A stretch of 64,000 nucleotides of DNA from an uncultured Myxococcaceae bacterium (GTDB lineage: Bacteria; Myxococcota_A; Polyangia; Polyangiales; Ga0077539). This document shows positions 29,675 through 38,681 of the stretch, one piece after another. Within the stretch, counting starts at the first letter, position 1; every line of letters begins with the position of its first letter. The notes beneath the pieces are model-generated. The model saw nothing but the letters and a program-made list of their open reading frames with translations. It was not told the origin of the DNA and searched no databases. The translations under genes and the position numbers were made by a program. The stretch is taken from the NCBI GenBank assembly GCA_945952225.1, contig CAMFHP010000022.1, positions 1-64,000 on the forward strand. Direction: 5' to 3'.

Positions 29675-30001
29675 ATGGCGACTGCGAAGAAGACCGCGAA
29701 GAAGGCGGCCCCCAAGGCCAAGAAGGCGACTGCGAAGAAGCCCGCCGCCAAGAAGCCCGCCGCCAAGAAGGCGACTGCGAAGAAGCCCGCCGCCAAGAAG
29801 GCGACCGCGAAGAAGCCCGCCGCCAAGAAGGCGACTGCGAAGAAGGCGACCGCGAAGAAGCCCGCCGCCAAGAAGGCGACTGCGAAGAAGCCCGCCGCCA
29901 AGAAGCCCGCCGCCAAGAAGACGGCCGCGAAGAAGCCCGCCAAGAAGGCGGAAGCTGCTGCGGCTGCGCCCGCGGCGGCCGGTGGCGGCGAAGAGGAATG
30001 A
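29675..30001 (+). CDS. Histone-H1-like Lys/Ala/Pro-repeat protein
   Basis: 108 residues made almost only of Lys, Ala, Thr and Pro: repeated KKPAAKK and KKATAKK units from residue 5 to about 90, then an Ala-rich stretch and a Gly-Gly-Gly-Glu-Glu-Glu end. This is the composition of the H1 C-terminal tail and of bacterial H1-like proteins (chlamydial Hc1/Hc2, AlgP, myxobacterial KAP-repeat proteins), which coat and compact DNA. No globular domain is present. The start is firm: GGAGG 8 bases before ATG 29675, with a strong promoter upstream and a strong hairpin downstream. The acidic last three residues are unusual. Confidence 0.85.
   Translation: MATAKKTAKKAAPKAKKATAKKPAAKKPAAKKATAKKPAAKKATAKKPAAKKATAKKATAKKPAAKKATAKKPAAKKPAAKKTAAKKPAKKAEAAAAAPAAAGGGEEE
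29690..29945 (+). repeat. Tandem DNA repeats of the H1-like gene
   Basis: Near-identical 15- and 30-base units built from gcgactgcgaag and aagcccgccgccaag blocks repeat through the gene. The near-identity at the DNA level, beyond what the protein needs, points to recent expansion by slippage or recombination. Unit number may vary between strains. Confidence 0.8.
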
Positions 30002-30034
30002 CCGTCAGGTCGCTCCGCGCCCCCTGATCGCTTG

Positions 30035-30071
30035 AAGGCCGACGAAGGATCCTGACGATCCCGTCGGCCTT
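30035..30071. terminator. Strong hairpin terminator between H1-like and ggt genes
   Basis: AAGGCCGACG at 30035-30044 pairs perfectly with CGTCGGCCTT at 30062-30071. An inner stem GGATC/GATCC (30047-30051 and 30057-30061) closes a 5-base loop. It lies 34 bases after the H1-like stop and 53 bases past the ggt stop, so it may serve both convergent genes. No long T run. Confidence 0.7.
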
Positions 30072-30123
30072 CGGCGTTTCGAAGACCGCGACGCCCTCCC
30101 CGCGCCGCGGCACCCGGGCTCCC

Positions 30124-31809
30124 CTACTGCCCCGCGGGCAATGCCCCCTTGCGCGGATCGCTCGCAGCGAGTATGCGCCGCGCGCTCCCCTCGCCTCGCA
30201 CCACCAGCGCCTGCGCGACCGCGAGGGACTCCACCTCGACCACCGTGTGCCCGCGCGCACGAAGCCCCTCGCGCACATCGTCGGGCACCTCGCGCTCCAC
30301 GCGAAGCTCCGCGGGCGCGCCCTGGTGATGCACGCGCGGCGCGCCCAACGCGGCCTCGGGATCCATCCGGTGCAGCAGCAGGTTGAGCAGCACCTGCGTC
30401 GTCGCGGTGGTGATCCTCGGCCCTCCCGCGGCGCCCACACACGCCACGGGGCGACCGTTCGCGAGCACCACCGTGGGCGTCATCGACGACACGGGACGAC
30501 GGCCCACGGTGAGCGCGTTGGGCCTGCTCGCAGCGAGTCCGTACGAGCTCCCCGCTCCGAGGCTGAAGTCGTCGATTTCGTCGTTGAGAATCACGTCGAG
30601 TTCGGGCGCCACCACGCGCGCGCCGAAGGGCTCGTTCACCGTGGTCGTGAGCGACACGATCGTGCCGTCGGCATCGACCGCGCAGAGGTGCGTGGTGCCG
30701 TGGTCGCGCGGCGGCTCATCGGGCGCGACCGTCGACGTGCGCTGCGGATCGATGCGCGCGCGACGTCGCTGCATGCGCGCGTCGTCGAGCAGCGCGGCGG
30801 GCGCCACCACCCCCGCGTTGTCGGGGTCGCCCACGTAGCGCGCGCGGTCGTCGAAGCCGTAGCGCCACGACTCCGCGAGCAGATGCGCGTAGGCGCTCGA
30901 TCCGTGGCGAAGACGCTCGGGCGCGGCGCCGTCGAGCATCGCGAGGGTCTCCATCATCACGAGCCCGCCGGCGCTCGGGTACGAGGCCGTCACCACGGTG
31001 TGCCCTGCGAACTCGCGCGTGAGCACCGGGCGCTCGACGGGGCGGTACGCGGCGATGTCATCGGCGGTGATCACGCCGCCGCGCGCGCGGGCCGCGTTGG
31101 CGTAGAGCCGCGCGAAGTCTCCCTGCACGTAGCGGTCGCCCTCGCGGCCGTAGCGCGCGAGCGTGTTGGCGAGGCGGGGGCGCGTGAGCCGCGTGCCCGC
31201 GGCGATGGGGTTTCCGCCGGGCAGCCACATCGCGGCGAGGGCGGGGTCGAGGGCGAGCTCGCGGGCCATGTCGCGCACGCGATCGCCGAGCCACGGCGTG
31301 ATGGAAAAGCCGCTGCGCGCGAGGTTCACCGCAGGCGCCGTGACGCGCGCGAGGGGAAGGCGCCCGTAGCGTCGCACGAGGTACGCGAGGCCCGCGGGCT
31401 CACCGGGCACCGCGACCGCGAGGCCGCCCACATGGCTCGCCCGCTGCGGATCGGGCGCGTGGGTGAGGAGTTCGTTCGTGATGGCCGCGGGCGCCGTCTC
31501 GCGAAAATCGACGAACACACACGGTTGATTGGGACGGCAGATCACGGCGAAGCCTCCGCCGCCGAATCCGCTCGAGGCGGGCGAGGCCACGCCGAGCGCG
31601 AGGGCCGTGGCCACCGCAGCGTCGACCGCGTTGCCGCCTGCGCGCAGCACGTCGTCGCCTGCGCGCGAGGCGTCGGTGTTGTCGGCGGCGACTGCGTGCC
31701 GACGGAACTCCATCGTCGGACGAAAGAACGCCCACGAGGGCGACGCGCAGAGCGCCGCGAGCGAGAGCGTGGCCGCGGTGAAGCAGCGGGCGCGGGTGCG
31801 AGGTTCCAT
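30124..31809 (-). CDS. ggt: Gamma-glutamyltransferase
   Basis: A 561-residue N-terminal-nucleophile enzyme precursor. A signal peptide (1-27, ending AWA) directs it to the periplasm. The large-subunit motifs GGNAVDAAVATAL, SGFGGGGFAV and FRETAP are present. The self-cleavage site precedes TTHLCAVD, with Thr372 the predicted nucleophile, giving a small subunit of about 190 residues. SSMTPTVVL and GAAGGPRI follow. It transfers or hydrolyses the gamma-glutamyl group of glutathione. It stands back to back with gshB, pairing synthesis and breakdown of glutathione. Confidence 0.94.
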   Translation of the reverse strand: MEPRTRARCFTAATLSLAALCASPSWAFFRPTMEFRRHAVAADNTDASRAGDDVLRAGGNAVDAAVATALALGVASPASSGFGGGGFAVICRPNQPCVFVDFRETAPAAITNELLTHAPDPQRASHVGGLAVAVPGEPAGLAYLVRRYGRLPLARVTAPAVNLARSGFSITPWLGDRVRDMARELALDPALAAMWLPGGNPIAAGTRLTRPRLANTLARYGREGDRYVQGDFARLYANAARARGGVITADDIAAYRPVERPVLTREFAGHTVVTASYPSAGGLVMMETLAMLDGAAPERLRHGSSAYAHLLAESWRYGFDDRARYVGDPDNAGVVAPAALLDDARMQRRRARIDPQRTSTVAPDEPPRDHGTTHLCAVDADGTIVSLTTTVNEPFGARVVAPELDVILNDEIDDFSLGAGSSYGLAASRPNALTVGRRPVSSMTPTVVLANGRPVACVGAAGGPRITTATTQVLLNLLLHRMDPEAALGAPRVHHQGAPAELRVEREVPDDVREGLRARGHTVVEVESLAVAQALVVRGEGSARRILAASDPRKGALPAGQ

Positions 31810-31862
31810 CGTGGCGCGAGGGTACGCTAGAGTGCGCGCCCCCTACCAACACGGAGCCTCCG

Positions 31863-32819
31863 ATGCGCATCGCCTTTCTCATGGACCCGATCGAGCGCGT
31901 GCTCATCGACAAGGACACCACCTTCGCGCTCGCCCTCGAAGCGCAGGCCCGCGGCCACGAGGTGTTCACCCTCGGCCCCCACGATCTGCGCGCCGCCGAC
32001 GGCACCGTCTACGCGCGACTCTCTCCCACGAAGGTGCAGCGCGTCGCACCGCCCGCGCACGCCACCGTGGGCCCCGCCGTCGACACCGACCTCCGCACGA
32101 TCGACGCCCTCTTCGTGCGCACCGATCCGCCCTTCGACAGCACGTACCTCTACGTCACGCAGCTCCTCGAGATCGTGCGCGATCGCGTGCTCGTGTTGAA
32201 CGATCCGCGCGGGCTGCGCGACGCGAACGAGAAGCTCTACGCGCTGCACTTTCCCGAGGTGATGCCCCGCACGATCGTGACGACGCGCGAGGACGACATC
32301 CGCGCGTTTCTCGAAGCGCTCGGCGGCCCCGGGGTGATCAAGCCCCTCGACGGCGCGGGCGGGCGCGGAATCATGGTGCTCGATCTGCGAGACCAGAACT
32401 TCCGCTCGATCATCGAAACCACCACCGACGCGGGACGGCGCTACTGCATGGTGCAGGAGTACCTCCCCGCGGTGCGCAAGGGCGACAAGCGCATCCTGCT
32501 GCTCGAAGGCGAGCCGCTCGGCGCGATCCTTCGTGTGCCGCGCGCCGATGAGGCCCGCAGCAACATCCACGTGGGCGGGCGCGTCGAGCCCGTGGAGCTC
32601 GACGACGACGACCGTCGCATCGTCGCGGCCGTGGCGCCGAAGCTCCGCGCCGATGGGCTCGTGTTCGTGGGCCTCGACGTGATCGGCGGGCGGCTCACCG
32701 AGGTGAACGTCACGTCGCCCACAGGGATCCAGGAACTCTCGCGCTTCACGGGCACGCAGCCCGAAGCGAAGGTCATCGCCTGGATCGAGCAGCGCGTGCG
32801 TGCGCGCCGCGCCGACTGA
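31863..32819 (+). CDS. gshB: Glutathione synthase
   Basis: A 318-residue ATP-grasp enzyme that adds glycine to gamma-glutamylcysteine. MRIAFLMDPIERVLIDKDTT is the classic GshB start. VRTDPPFDSTYLY, NDPRGLRDANEKLYAL, IKPLDGAGGRGI (ATP-grasp loop), VQEYLPAVRKGDKRILLL and VNVTSPTGIQEL follow. All ATP- and Mg-binding segments are intact. GGAG stands 8 bases before ATG 31863. The first enzyme of the path, gshA, is not in the window. Divergent from ggt with 53 bases between the starts. Confidence 0.96.
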   Translation: MRIAFLMDPIERVLIDKDTTFALALEAQARGHEVFTLGPHDLRAADGTVYARLSPTKVQRVAPPAHATVGPAVDTDLRTIDALFVRTDPPFDSTYLYVTQLLEIVRDRVLVLNDPRGLRDANEKLYALHFPEVMPRTIVTTREDDIRAFLEALGGPGVIKPLDGAGGRGIMVLDLRDQNFRSIIETTTDAGRRYCMVQEYLPAVRKGDKRILLLEGEPLGAILRVPRADEARSNIHVGGRVEPVELDDDDRRIVAAVAPKLRADGLVFVGLDVIGGRLTEVNVTSPTGIQELSRFTGTQPEAKVIAWIEQRVRARRAD

Positions 32820-32837
32820 ATCGCCATTCAGTGCGGC

Positions 32838-32867
32838 TTGACACACCGCACCGGACACCTCTACACC
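32838..32867 (+). promoter_or_regulatory. Sigma70-like promoter for etfB-etfA
   Basis: Perfect TTGACA at 32838-32843, 18-base spacer, TACACC at 32862-32867. The transcript would start near 32874 and carry a leader of about 87 bases before the GTG of etfB. Confidence 0.6.
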
Positions 32868-32960
32868 CACGGCTCCGAACTGGCGCCCCGCAGCGGACAC
32901 CCTCTATCCGCGGACGTCATTCGGGTCGCCTGTCCCTTCTGCAAGCAGGAGCGCAGTTCC

Positions 32961-33791
32961 GTGAAGATCCTCGTCTCCCTCAAGCGCACGGCGGACCCTG
33001 ACAACGCCAACAAGGTCAAGGTCGCCCCGGGCGGCGCCAAGGTCGTCACCGACGGCCTGGAGCCCAAGGTCAACCCCTTCGACGAGTACGCGGTCGAGAC
33101 CGCGCTGCGCCTCGTCGAAAACGGCAAGACCCGCATCGCCGGTGACAGCGTCGTGGTGGCCTCGTTCGGCCCGAAGGAGGCCGCGACGAACATCCGCCAG
33201 GCGCTCGCGATGGGCGCGGACTCGGGCCTGCTCTACACCACGGACGACGACTCGCTCGACGGCGACCTCGTGGCGCGCGCGCTCGCCAAGGTGGTCGAGG
33301 CACAGAAGCCCGACCTCGTGATCCTCGGCAAGCAGGCCGTCGACGGCGACAGCAACCAGGTCGCGCAGGAGCTCGCGGAGCTCCTCGGCTGGCCCAGCGC
33401 CACCTTCGCGATGAGCGTGGACCTCGCCGCGGACAAGAAGACCGTGACCGTGGGCCGTGAGGTCGACGGCGGCGTGATCAAGCTGAAGCTCACGCTCCCG
33501 GCGGTGATCTCCGTCGACCTGCGCATCGTGGGCGGCAAGGCCGTGACGAACAACGTCACCCCCGCCACGCACAACTACAACGACGGCCCGCGCTTCGCGC
33601 CGCTGCCCATGATCATCAAGGCCAAGACCAAGCCCATCGCCGAGGCGCCCATCGCCTCGCTCGGTGTCGAGACGGCCCTGAAGGTGAAGTACACGGGCTT
33701 CGAGCTCCCGCCCGCCCGCAAGGCCGGCATCAAGGTGAAGGACGTCGGCGAGCTCGTCGACCGTCTGCGCAACGAAGCCAAGGCCCTCTGA
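32961..33791 (+). CDS. etfB: Electron transfer flavoprotein beta subunit
   Basis: 276 residues. VKILVSLKRTADPDNANKVK is the family start. NPFDEYAVETALRL, LGKQAVDGDSNQVAQELAEL (AMP-binding loop) and LPAVISVDLRI follow. With EtfA it forms the heterodimeric flavoprotein that collects electrons from acyl-CoA and other dehydrogenases and hands them to ETF:quinone oxidoreductase. GTG 32961 is chosen because AGGAG stands 9 bases before it and the protein begins exactly at the conserved strand. No dehydrogenase or ETF-QO gene is nearby. Confidence 0.95.
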   Translation: MKILVSLKRTADPDNANKVKVAPGGAKVVTDGLEPKVNPFDEYAVETALRLVENGKTRIAGDSVVVASFGPKEAATNIRQALAMGADSGLLYTTDDDSLDGDLVARALAKVVEAQKPDLVILGKQAVDGDSNQVAQELAELLGWPSATFAMSVDLAADKKTVTVGREVDGGVIKLKLTLPAVISVDLRIVGGKAVTNNVTPATHNYNDGPRFAPLPMIIKAKTKPIAEAPIASLGVETALKVKYTGFELPPARKAGIKVKDVGELVDRLRNEAKAL

Positions 33792-33805
33792 AGGAGACAC
33801 CGATC

Positions 33806-34780
33806 ATGAGCAAGACCCTCGTCATCGCCGAGATCTCCGGCGGCCGTCTCAAGAAGACCACGCACAGCGCGATCACCTTCGCGCGCGAGGCCGGGTTTCC
33901 GTTCGACATCCTCGCGCTCGGCAAGGGCGTCGGGGCTGCGGCCGAGGAGCTCCGTGGCTTCGGCGCGGGCGCGGTGCTCGTCGCCGACGACGCGCTCTTC
34001 GCGAACTTCGTGGCCGAGGCCTTCGCGCCCACCGTCGCCGACGTGGCGAAGGCGGGCGGCTACACCGTGGTGGCCGTGACCGCGAGCTCCTTCGGCAAGG
34101 ACCTCTCGCCGCGCGTCGCCGTGCGCCTCGGCGCGGGCCTCGCCCCCGACGTGTCGCGCGTCGCGAACCAGGGCGGCACGCTCGTGTACAAGCGCCCCAT
34201 CTACGCGGGCAACGCCATCGCCACGATGCAGGTCAGCACGCCGGTGCAGGTGGTGAGCGTGCGTCAGTCGGAGTTCGCGGCGGCGGCTCCCTCGGGCGGC
34301 GCGTCGGCGGTCAGCGCGGTGGCGGCCTCGGCGGCACCCAACGCGGCCCGCGTGCAGTTCGTGAGCTTCGAAGAGGTGAAGTCCGAGCGCCCCGAGCTCA
34401 CCGAGGCGCGCGTCGTCGTGGCGGGCGGTCGCTCGCTCAAGTCGGCGGAGAACTTCAAGACCGTGCTCGAACCCCTCGTCGACGCGTTCGGCGCCGCCCT
34501 CGGCGCGAGCCGCGCGGCGGTCGATGCGGGCTATGTGCCCAACGACCTCCAGGTCGGTCAGACCGGCAAGGTCGTGGCCCCCGGACTCTACGTGGCCGTG
34601 GGCATCTCGGGCGCGATCCAGCACCTCGCGGGCATGAAGAACAGCAAGGTCATCGTCGCCGTGAACAAGGACGCCGAGGCGCCCATCTTCCAGGTGGCGG
34701 ACTACGGCCTCGTGGCGGATCTCTTCAAGGCCGTTCCCGAGCTCACCGACGCGGTGAAGCGCGCGCGCGCCGACCGCTGA
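33806..34780 (+). CDS. etfA: Electron transfer flavoprotein alpha subunit
   Basis: 324 residues. The N-terminal part carries [21 protein letters not shown]-type sequence of domain I. The C-terminal FAD domain has [50 protein letters not shown] and [13 protein letters not shown], the standard FAD-binding set. An Ala/Ser-rich linker at about 155-180 joins the domains. An AAGGAG site precedes the ATG, 14 bases after etfB. A GC hairpin follows the stop. Confidence 0.95.
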   Translation: MSKTLVIAEISGGRLKKTTHSAITFAREAGFPFDILALGKGVGAAAEELRGFGAGAVLVADDALFANFVAEAFAPTVADVAKAGGYTVVAVTASSFGKDLSPRVAVRLGAGLAPDVSRVANQGGTLVYKRPIYAGNAIATMQVSTPVQVVSVRQSEFAAAAPSGGASAVSAVAASAAPNAARVQFVSFEEVKSERPELTEARVVVAGGRSLKSAENFKTVLEPLVDAFGAALGASRAAVDAGYVPNDLQVGQTGKVVAPGLYVAVGISGAIQHLAGMKNSKVIVAVNKDAEAPIFQVADYGLVADLFKAVPELTDAVKRARADR

Positions 34781-34792
34781 ACGCACCGACGC

Positions 34793-34812
34793 GCCCGACC
34801 CACACGTCGGGC
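34793..34812 (+). terminator. Hairpin after etfA
   Basis: GCCCGAC (34793-34799) and GTCGGGC (34806-34812) form a 7-bp GC stem with a 6-base loop, 12 bases after the etfA stop, followed by a pyrimidine-rich stretch. Likely the end of the etfBA transcript. Confidence 0.6.
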
Positions 34813-34875
34813 CTCGTTCCTCCCCCACGAATCATGGCCCGCCGGGCGCGAGACCGACTTATGGTACGCGCCCCG

Positions 34876-36435
34876 ATGGACCGCGCCGCGCGCCATCTCC
34901 GACGCCTCGCCCCCGCGCTCTCGCTCGCGACGGTGGCCCTCACGCGCGAGGCCTTCGCGCAAGATCTCGCAGGCACCTGGCGCGTCGTGCGCGACCAGGT
35001 CGACGTGACCGTCACCGAGTGGGGCACGGCGTGTGGACCGCGTCCCGAGTCGCACCGCAACGCGACGGGCCGCGAGGTCACCGTGCGCGTCGAGGGCGAG
35101 CAGCTCGTGATCTCGGGGGGACGCACCTACCGCACGAACCGCTGCTGGAGCGACAACCGCGACGTTGCCCTCGTGAGCGCCTCGCATCCATCCCCCACGC
35201 AGTGGATGGTCACGTGCAGCACGCCGCCGAACTTCTCGCTCGCCGAGCAGGGCTCCTATCGGCTCACCGCGCGCGACGCGACCTCGCTGAGCTTTCGCGA
35301 CGAGACCCGCTACGAGTGGACCATCCAGGGCGCCACGTGCCGCGCCTCGTCGGTGCTCGTGCGCGAGTACACCCGCGTCTCGCCCGTCGACGCAGGACCG
35401 CCCGCACCGCCGCCTCCGCCTCCACCACCGCCGCCTCCACCACCGCGGCCACCTCCACCGCCACCACCGCCGCGTCGTTGCGCATCGCCGGGCCCCGCCT
35501 CGGAGCTCCGTGTGACGCCCTCGCGGCGCAACACCACGGCGGGCTCGCGCGTGTGCTTCCGTGCTCGTTTCGTCGACGCGAACCGCTGCGAGACCCGCGG
35601 CGGCGAGGTGTCGTGGAGCGTCGCGCGCAGCGAAGGTGACCCCACGGGAACGCTCGATGGAGCGTGTGTGGAGGTTCCCTCGCAGAGCGCGACGGGCGCG
35701 CTGACGATCACGGCCACGTCGGGTGCGATGAGCGACCGCGCGGTGCTCACCGTGGTGCCCGCGGAGCGCTATCAAGACCTCGTCGCCACGCAGGTCGACA
35801 TCGAAGACGCCGGGGTCGCCGAGATCGAGCCTCCGAGGCCCGCGGTGGGCGCGGTCTCGCTCGCGCCGCAGCCTCCGTCGTCGTCGCGCAACGGACGGAT
35901 CGTGTGGGCCCTCGGTGCCCTCGCCGTCGCCCTCGCAGCCGCGGGCGCGTGGGTGCTCCGTCGCTCGCGTGCGCAGCGCCGTGACGTGCGCGAAGAGGCT
36001 CCCTCTCTGCCCACGCCGTCGGTGCCCGAATCGTCGTCGGTGTTGACGCCCGCGCCCTCGCACGACGAGACGGCACCCACGGAAACGACCGGAACGAAGG
36101 CACCTTCCGAAGCACCGCCGGCCACACATTCGCGTGCGCCCGACGCGCCGTCGATGCCCGTCGTCGCGATGCTCCCGTCGGTGCCCGTGAGCGCGCCCCC
36201 CGCCGCGGTGGAAGCCACGCGCGTGTGTCCATCGTGCGGGACGCACCACCCTGCGAGCCTCGCGTTCTGTCCCCACGACGGCACCGCGCTGCGAGACACC
36301 CACACGTCACCCGCGCCGGTCGCGTCTGTGGTGCAGTCGTCGGGTCGCGAGGGAACGTGTCCGCGATGCGGTCGCAGGTATCCGCCGCACATGATGTTCT
36401 GCGGCGAAGACGGCGCGACGCTCACGCACGAATAA
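34876..36435 (+). CDS. Secreted/anchored protein with Pro linker, Ig-like domain, TM segment and two zinc-ribbon motifs
   Basis: 519 residues, unrecognised. A signal peptide (1-28, ending AFA) leads to a domain of about 130 residues with paired Cys and GTWRVVRDQVDVTV. A polyproline run then leads to a bacterial Ig-like domain (RVTPSRRNTTAGSRVCFRA). One TM segment follows (about 346-366), then a long Ser/Thr/Pro linker and two Cys4 zinc-ribbon motifs, CPSCGTHHPASLAFCPHDG and CPRCGRRYPPHMMFCGEDG. The zinc ribbons should lie in the cytoplasm. ATG 34876 is favoured for the signal peptide; ATG 34861 is possible. It could link an outside sensor to a cytoplasmic partner. Confidence 0.65.
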   Translation: MDRAARHLRRLAPALSLATVALTREAFAQDLAGTWRVVRDQVDVTVTEWGTACGPRPESHRNATGREVTVRVEGEQLVISGGRTYRTNRCWSDNRDVALVSASHPSPTQWMVTCSTPPNFSLAEQGSYRLTARDATSLSFRDETRYEWTIQGATCRASSVLVREYTRVSPVDAGPPAPPPPPPPPPPPPPRPPPPPPPPRRCASPGPASELRVTPSRRNTTAGSRVCFRARFVDANRCETRGGEVSWSVARSEGDPTGTLDGACVEVPSQSATGALTITATSGAMSDRAVLTVVPAERYQDLVATQVDIEDAGVAEIEPPRPAVGAVSLAPQPPSSSRNGRIVWALGALAVALAAAGAWVLRRSRAQRRDVREEAPSLPTPSVPESSSVLTPAPSHDETAPTETTGTKAPSEAPPATHSRAPDAPSMPVVAMLPSVPVSAPPAAVEATRVCPSCGTHHPASLAFCPHDGTALRDTHTSPAPVASVVQSSGREGTCPRCGRRYPPHMMFCGEDGATLTHE

Positions 36436-36513
36436 GCGCCACGCCCGCGCGATGGGACCCCAAGGGTCACGAGGGTCACCGATCGAAGTTCTCGGGCGCG
36501 CTGATTCCGACGC

Positions 36514-36543
36514 TTGACCCTCGAAACTGCAAATCTCTAGAAT
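36514..36543 (+). promoter_or_regulatory. Strong sigma70-like promoter for the GltJ-like/sctS/sctT operon
   Basis: TTGACC at 36514-36519, 18-base spacer, TAGAAT at 36538-36543 (5 of 6). This is the best -10 box in the window. The transcript start would be near 36550, giving a leader of about 124 bases before ATG 36674. Confidence 0.65.
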
Positions 36544-36673
36544 GGCTGCGACTCACGGAGATCGCGCGCCCCCTGCGGCGAGGCGACACGTGAAGGAATC
36601 ACTCGCCACCTCAGTGCTCGCTATCCGCCATCAGGGAATGGCGCCACCGCATCCTCGCCACGGGTGACACGAC

Positions 36674-38407
36674 ATGAAGATCGTTTGTCAGAGCTGCTCT
36701 GCGACCTACAAGATCGCGGACGACAAGATCCAGGGGAAGAAGGTCTTCAAGATCAAGTGCAAGAAATGCGGTGAAGACATTCTCGTGCGAGGCACCGATG
36801 CGCCCGCGGAGCAGCACGATTCCCAGGTGGAGCGTCCCGCCGAAGACGAGCAGACGCGCGTTGTTTCCACGGAGGGTGGCGCGGGCGACGCGGTCTGGCA
36901 CGCCGTGCTCAACGGTGAGCAGCAGGGCCCGTACTCGATCGATCAGCTCCGTGACCTCATGGGCCAGGGCGCGATCGACGCCGAGACCTACGTGTGGCGC
37001 GACGGCTTCGAGAACTGGCTTCCCATGCGCGACGTGCCCGACCTCGCGATGCTCACGGTCGCGATGCCCGAGTCGGCCACGGTGATGTCGTCTCCCCCGG
37101 CCTCGACGGGCGGTGACCTCTTCGGCGCTGCGGTCGCTGCGCAGCCCGCGGTGGATCCTCGCGCCTCGCGCGCCGCCGAGCCCGCCAAGGCCCGCACGGC
37201 GCCCAAGGGCGGCGACCTCTTCGCCCCCGAGGCCCGCGAGCAGGAGGCCGAGAAGCCCCTCTTCGCCGCCGAGCAGCAGAAGGCCGCGGCCCCCGCGGGC
37301 GAGCACCTCACGGGACAGCGCAACGAGAACTCGGTGCTCTTCTCGCTCGCGACGCTCCAGCAGCTCTCGGGCAAGGAGACGCCGACCCCCGCGGCGAACC
37401 CCGACGCGAGCGGACTCATCGACATCAACAAGCTCGCGGGCGCGCTCAACACGCCCGGCGCGAAGAAGTCGAACGTCGACGACATTCTCAGCGTGGGCGC
37501 CTCGTCGGGTCTCGCGTCTCCGCTCTCGGCGCCGGTGCTCGCGCCGGTCTCCGTGCCCGTGGCCCCGGTGGCCGCCGCGCCGGAGCCCGCAAAGCCCCAG
37601 GGCGTCAACAAGACCGTGGTGGTGACCGGCGTCGCCGTGGCGGCGATCCTCGTGGGCGGCCTCGCGACGAGCATGTACTTCATGAACCGCAACCGCGGGG
37701 ACGAAGCGGCTGCGACCGTCGCGGCGAACACGCCTCCTCCCGCGGCCGCGCCCAACAACGCAGCGCCTCCCACCACGCCCGAAGCGCCCACGGCGCCTGC
37801 GGCGGCGGCTCCGGCGGCGGCTCCGGCTCCGGCAGCAGCGCCCGCGGCAGCGCCCGCAGCGGCTCCGGCAGAGGCTCCGCGTGAGCGTGATCGGGAGCAC
37901 AGCAGCGAGCGTCGTGAGCGCGGCTCGTCGGGTTCGTCGGGCAGCAACAGCGCGGCGGCCCCGGCGGCGGCTCCGGCCCCTGCCGCGGCGGCGCGTACGG
38001 CGCCTGCGCCTGCGCGTCCTGCAGGCGGCGGCGGTGGTGCAGCGAGCATCGACGACCTCATGGCCCGCGTGGGTCAGCGTCCGGCCGCGGCGGCCCCCGC
38101 AGCCGGCGGTGGCGGTGGTGGTGGTGGCGGAGGCGGTGGTGACCTGCCGGAGACGCCCGATCGCGGCACCGTGCGCACGGCGCTGCAGAGCGTGTCGAGC
38201 GCGGTCCGCGCGTGCGGCACCGGCAGCGGCGGCACCGCGATGGTGACCATCGTGTTCGCGAACTCGGGACGCGTGACCACGGCCAACGTCGGCGGCATTC
38301 CGCCGGGGCCGGCGGTGGGCTGCATCGTGTCGGCCGTGCGCCGCGCGTCGCTCCCGCCCTTCTCGCGTCCGACCTTCTCGGTCACGTACCCCTACCCGAT
38401 CAACTGA
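36674..38407 (+). CDS. GltJ/AgmX-like protein: zinc ribbon - GYF - TM - AgmX C-terminal domain
   Basis: 577 residues. An N-terminal zinc ribbon (Cys5, Cys8, Cys29, Cys32) is followed by a GYF_2 domain (about 74-125: WHAVLNGEQQGPYSIDQLRD). Then come a long Ala/Pro linker, one TM segment at about 315-335, an Ala/Pro and poly-Gly stretch, and a C-terminal TonB-like AgmX/PglI domain (about 495-577). This is the layout of GltJ (AgmX) of Myxococcus xanthus, whose cytoplasmic zinc ribbon and GYF domains respond to MglA at gliding focal adhesions. The family is broad, so a gliding role is inference. Two export-gate genes follow within 7 bases. Confidence 0.85.
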   Translation: MKIVCQSCSATYKIADDKIQGKKVFKIKCKKCGEDILVRGTDAPAEQHDSQVERPAEDEQTRVVSTEGGAGDAVWHAVLNGEQQGPYSIDQLRDLMGQGAIDAETYVWRDGFENWLPMRDVPDLAMLTVAMPESATVMSSPPASTGGDLFGAAVAAQPAVDPRASRAAEPAKARTAPKGGDLFAPEAREQEAEKPLFAAEQQKAAAPAGEHLTGQRNENSVLFSLATLQQLSGKETPTPAANPDASGLIDINKLAGALNTPGAKKSNVDDILSVGASSGLASPLSAPVLAPVSVPVAPVAAAPEPAKPQGVNKTVVVTGVAVAAILVGGLATSMYFMNRNRGDEAAATVAANTPPPAAAPNNAAPPTTPEAPTAPAAAAPAAAPAPAAAPAAAPAAAPAEAPRERDREHSSERRERGSSGSSGSNSAAAPAAAPAPAAAARTAPAPARPAGGGGGAASIDDLMARVGQRPAAAAPAAGGGGGGGGGGGGDLPETPDRGTVRTALQSVSSAVRACGTGSGGTAMVTIVFANSGRVTTANVGGIPPGPAVGCIVSAVRRASLPPFSRPTFSVTYPYPIN

Positions 38408-38414
38408 TCGCACG

Positions 38415-38675
38415 ATGCGCCTCGTCGATGTCGCACGACAGGCGCTCCTCCTCACGCTGACGCTCTCGCTCCCGACGCTCGCGGCCTCGCTCGCTGCGGG
38501 CGTCGTTGCGGGCCTCGGTGCGAGCGCCGCGCGCCTCTACGACCCCCTCGTGACCGCCGTTCCGCGCCAGCTCGCGGTGGCCGCGGTGCTCGCGCTCTCG
38601 GGCGCTACGGGTGCCGCCCTGCTCGTGCGCTTCACCTCGGAACTCTGGGCCGCGATTCCCACGCTCGTGCGCTGA
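38415..38675 (+). CDS. SctS/FliQ-like export-gate protein
   Basis: 86 residues with two hydrophobic helices. The start LVDVARQALLLTLTLSLPTL and the end FTSELWAAIPTLVR follow the FliQ/SctS pattern (LAxxALLLxLxLSxP ... FTxELFxxIPxL), and the length is normal for that family. In type III secretion and flagella this protein is part of the membrane export gate with SctR/FliP and SctT/FliR. It starts 7 bases after the GltJ-like gene, and SctT follows 6 bases later. No sctR/fliP is in the window. Confidence 0.75.
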   Translation: MRLVDVARQALLLTLTLSLPTLAASLAAGVVAGLGASAARLYDPLVTAVPRQLAVAAVLALSGATGAALLVRFTSELWAAIPTLVR

Positions 38676-38681
38676 ACGCCG

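Noticed and set aside
34876-36435. Polyproline run as a mutational or assembly error
   Set aside because: The frame stays open and coherent on both sides, with a signal peptide before and TM plus zinc ribbons after.
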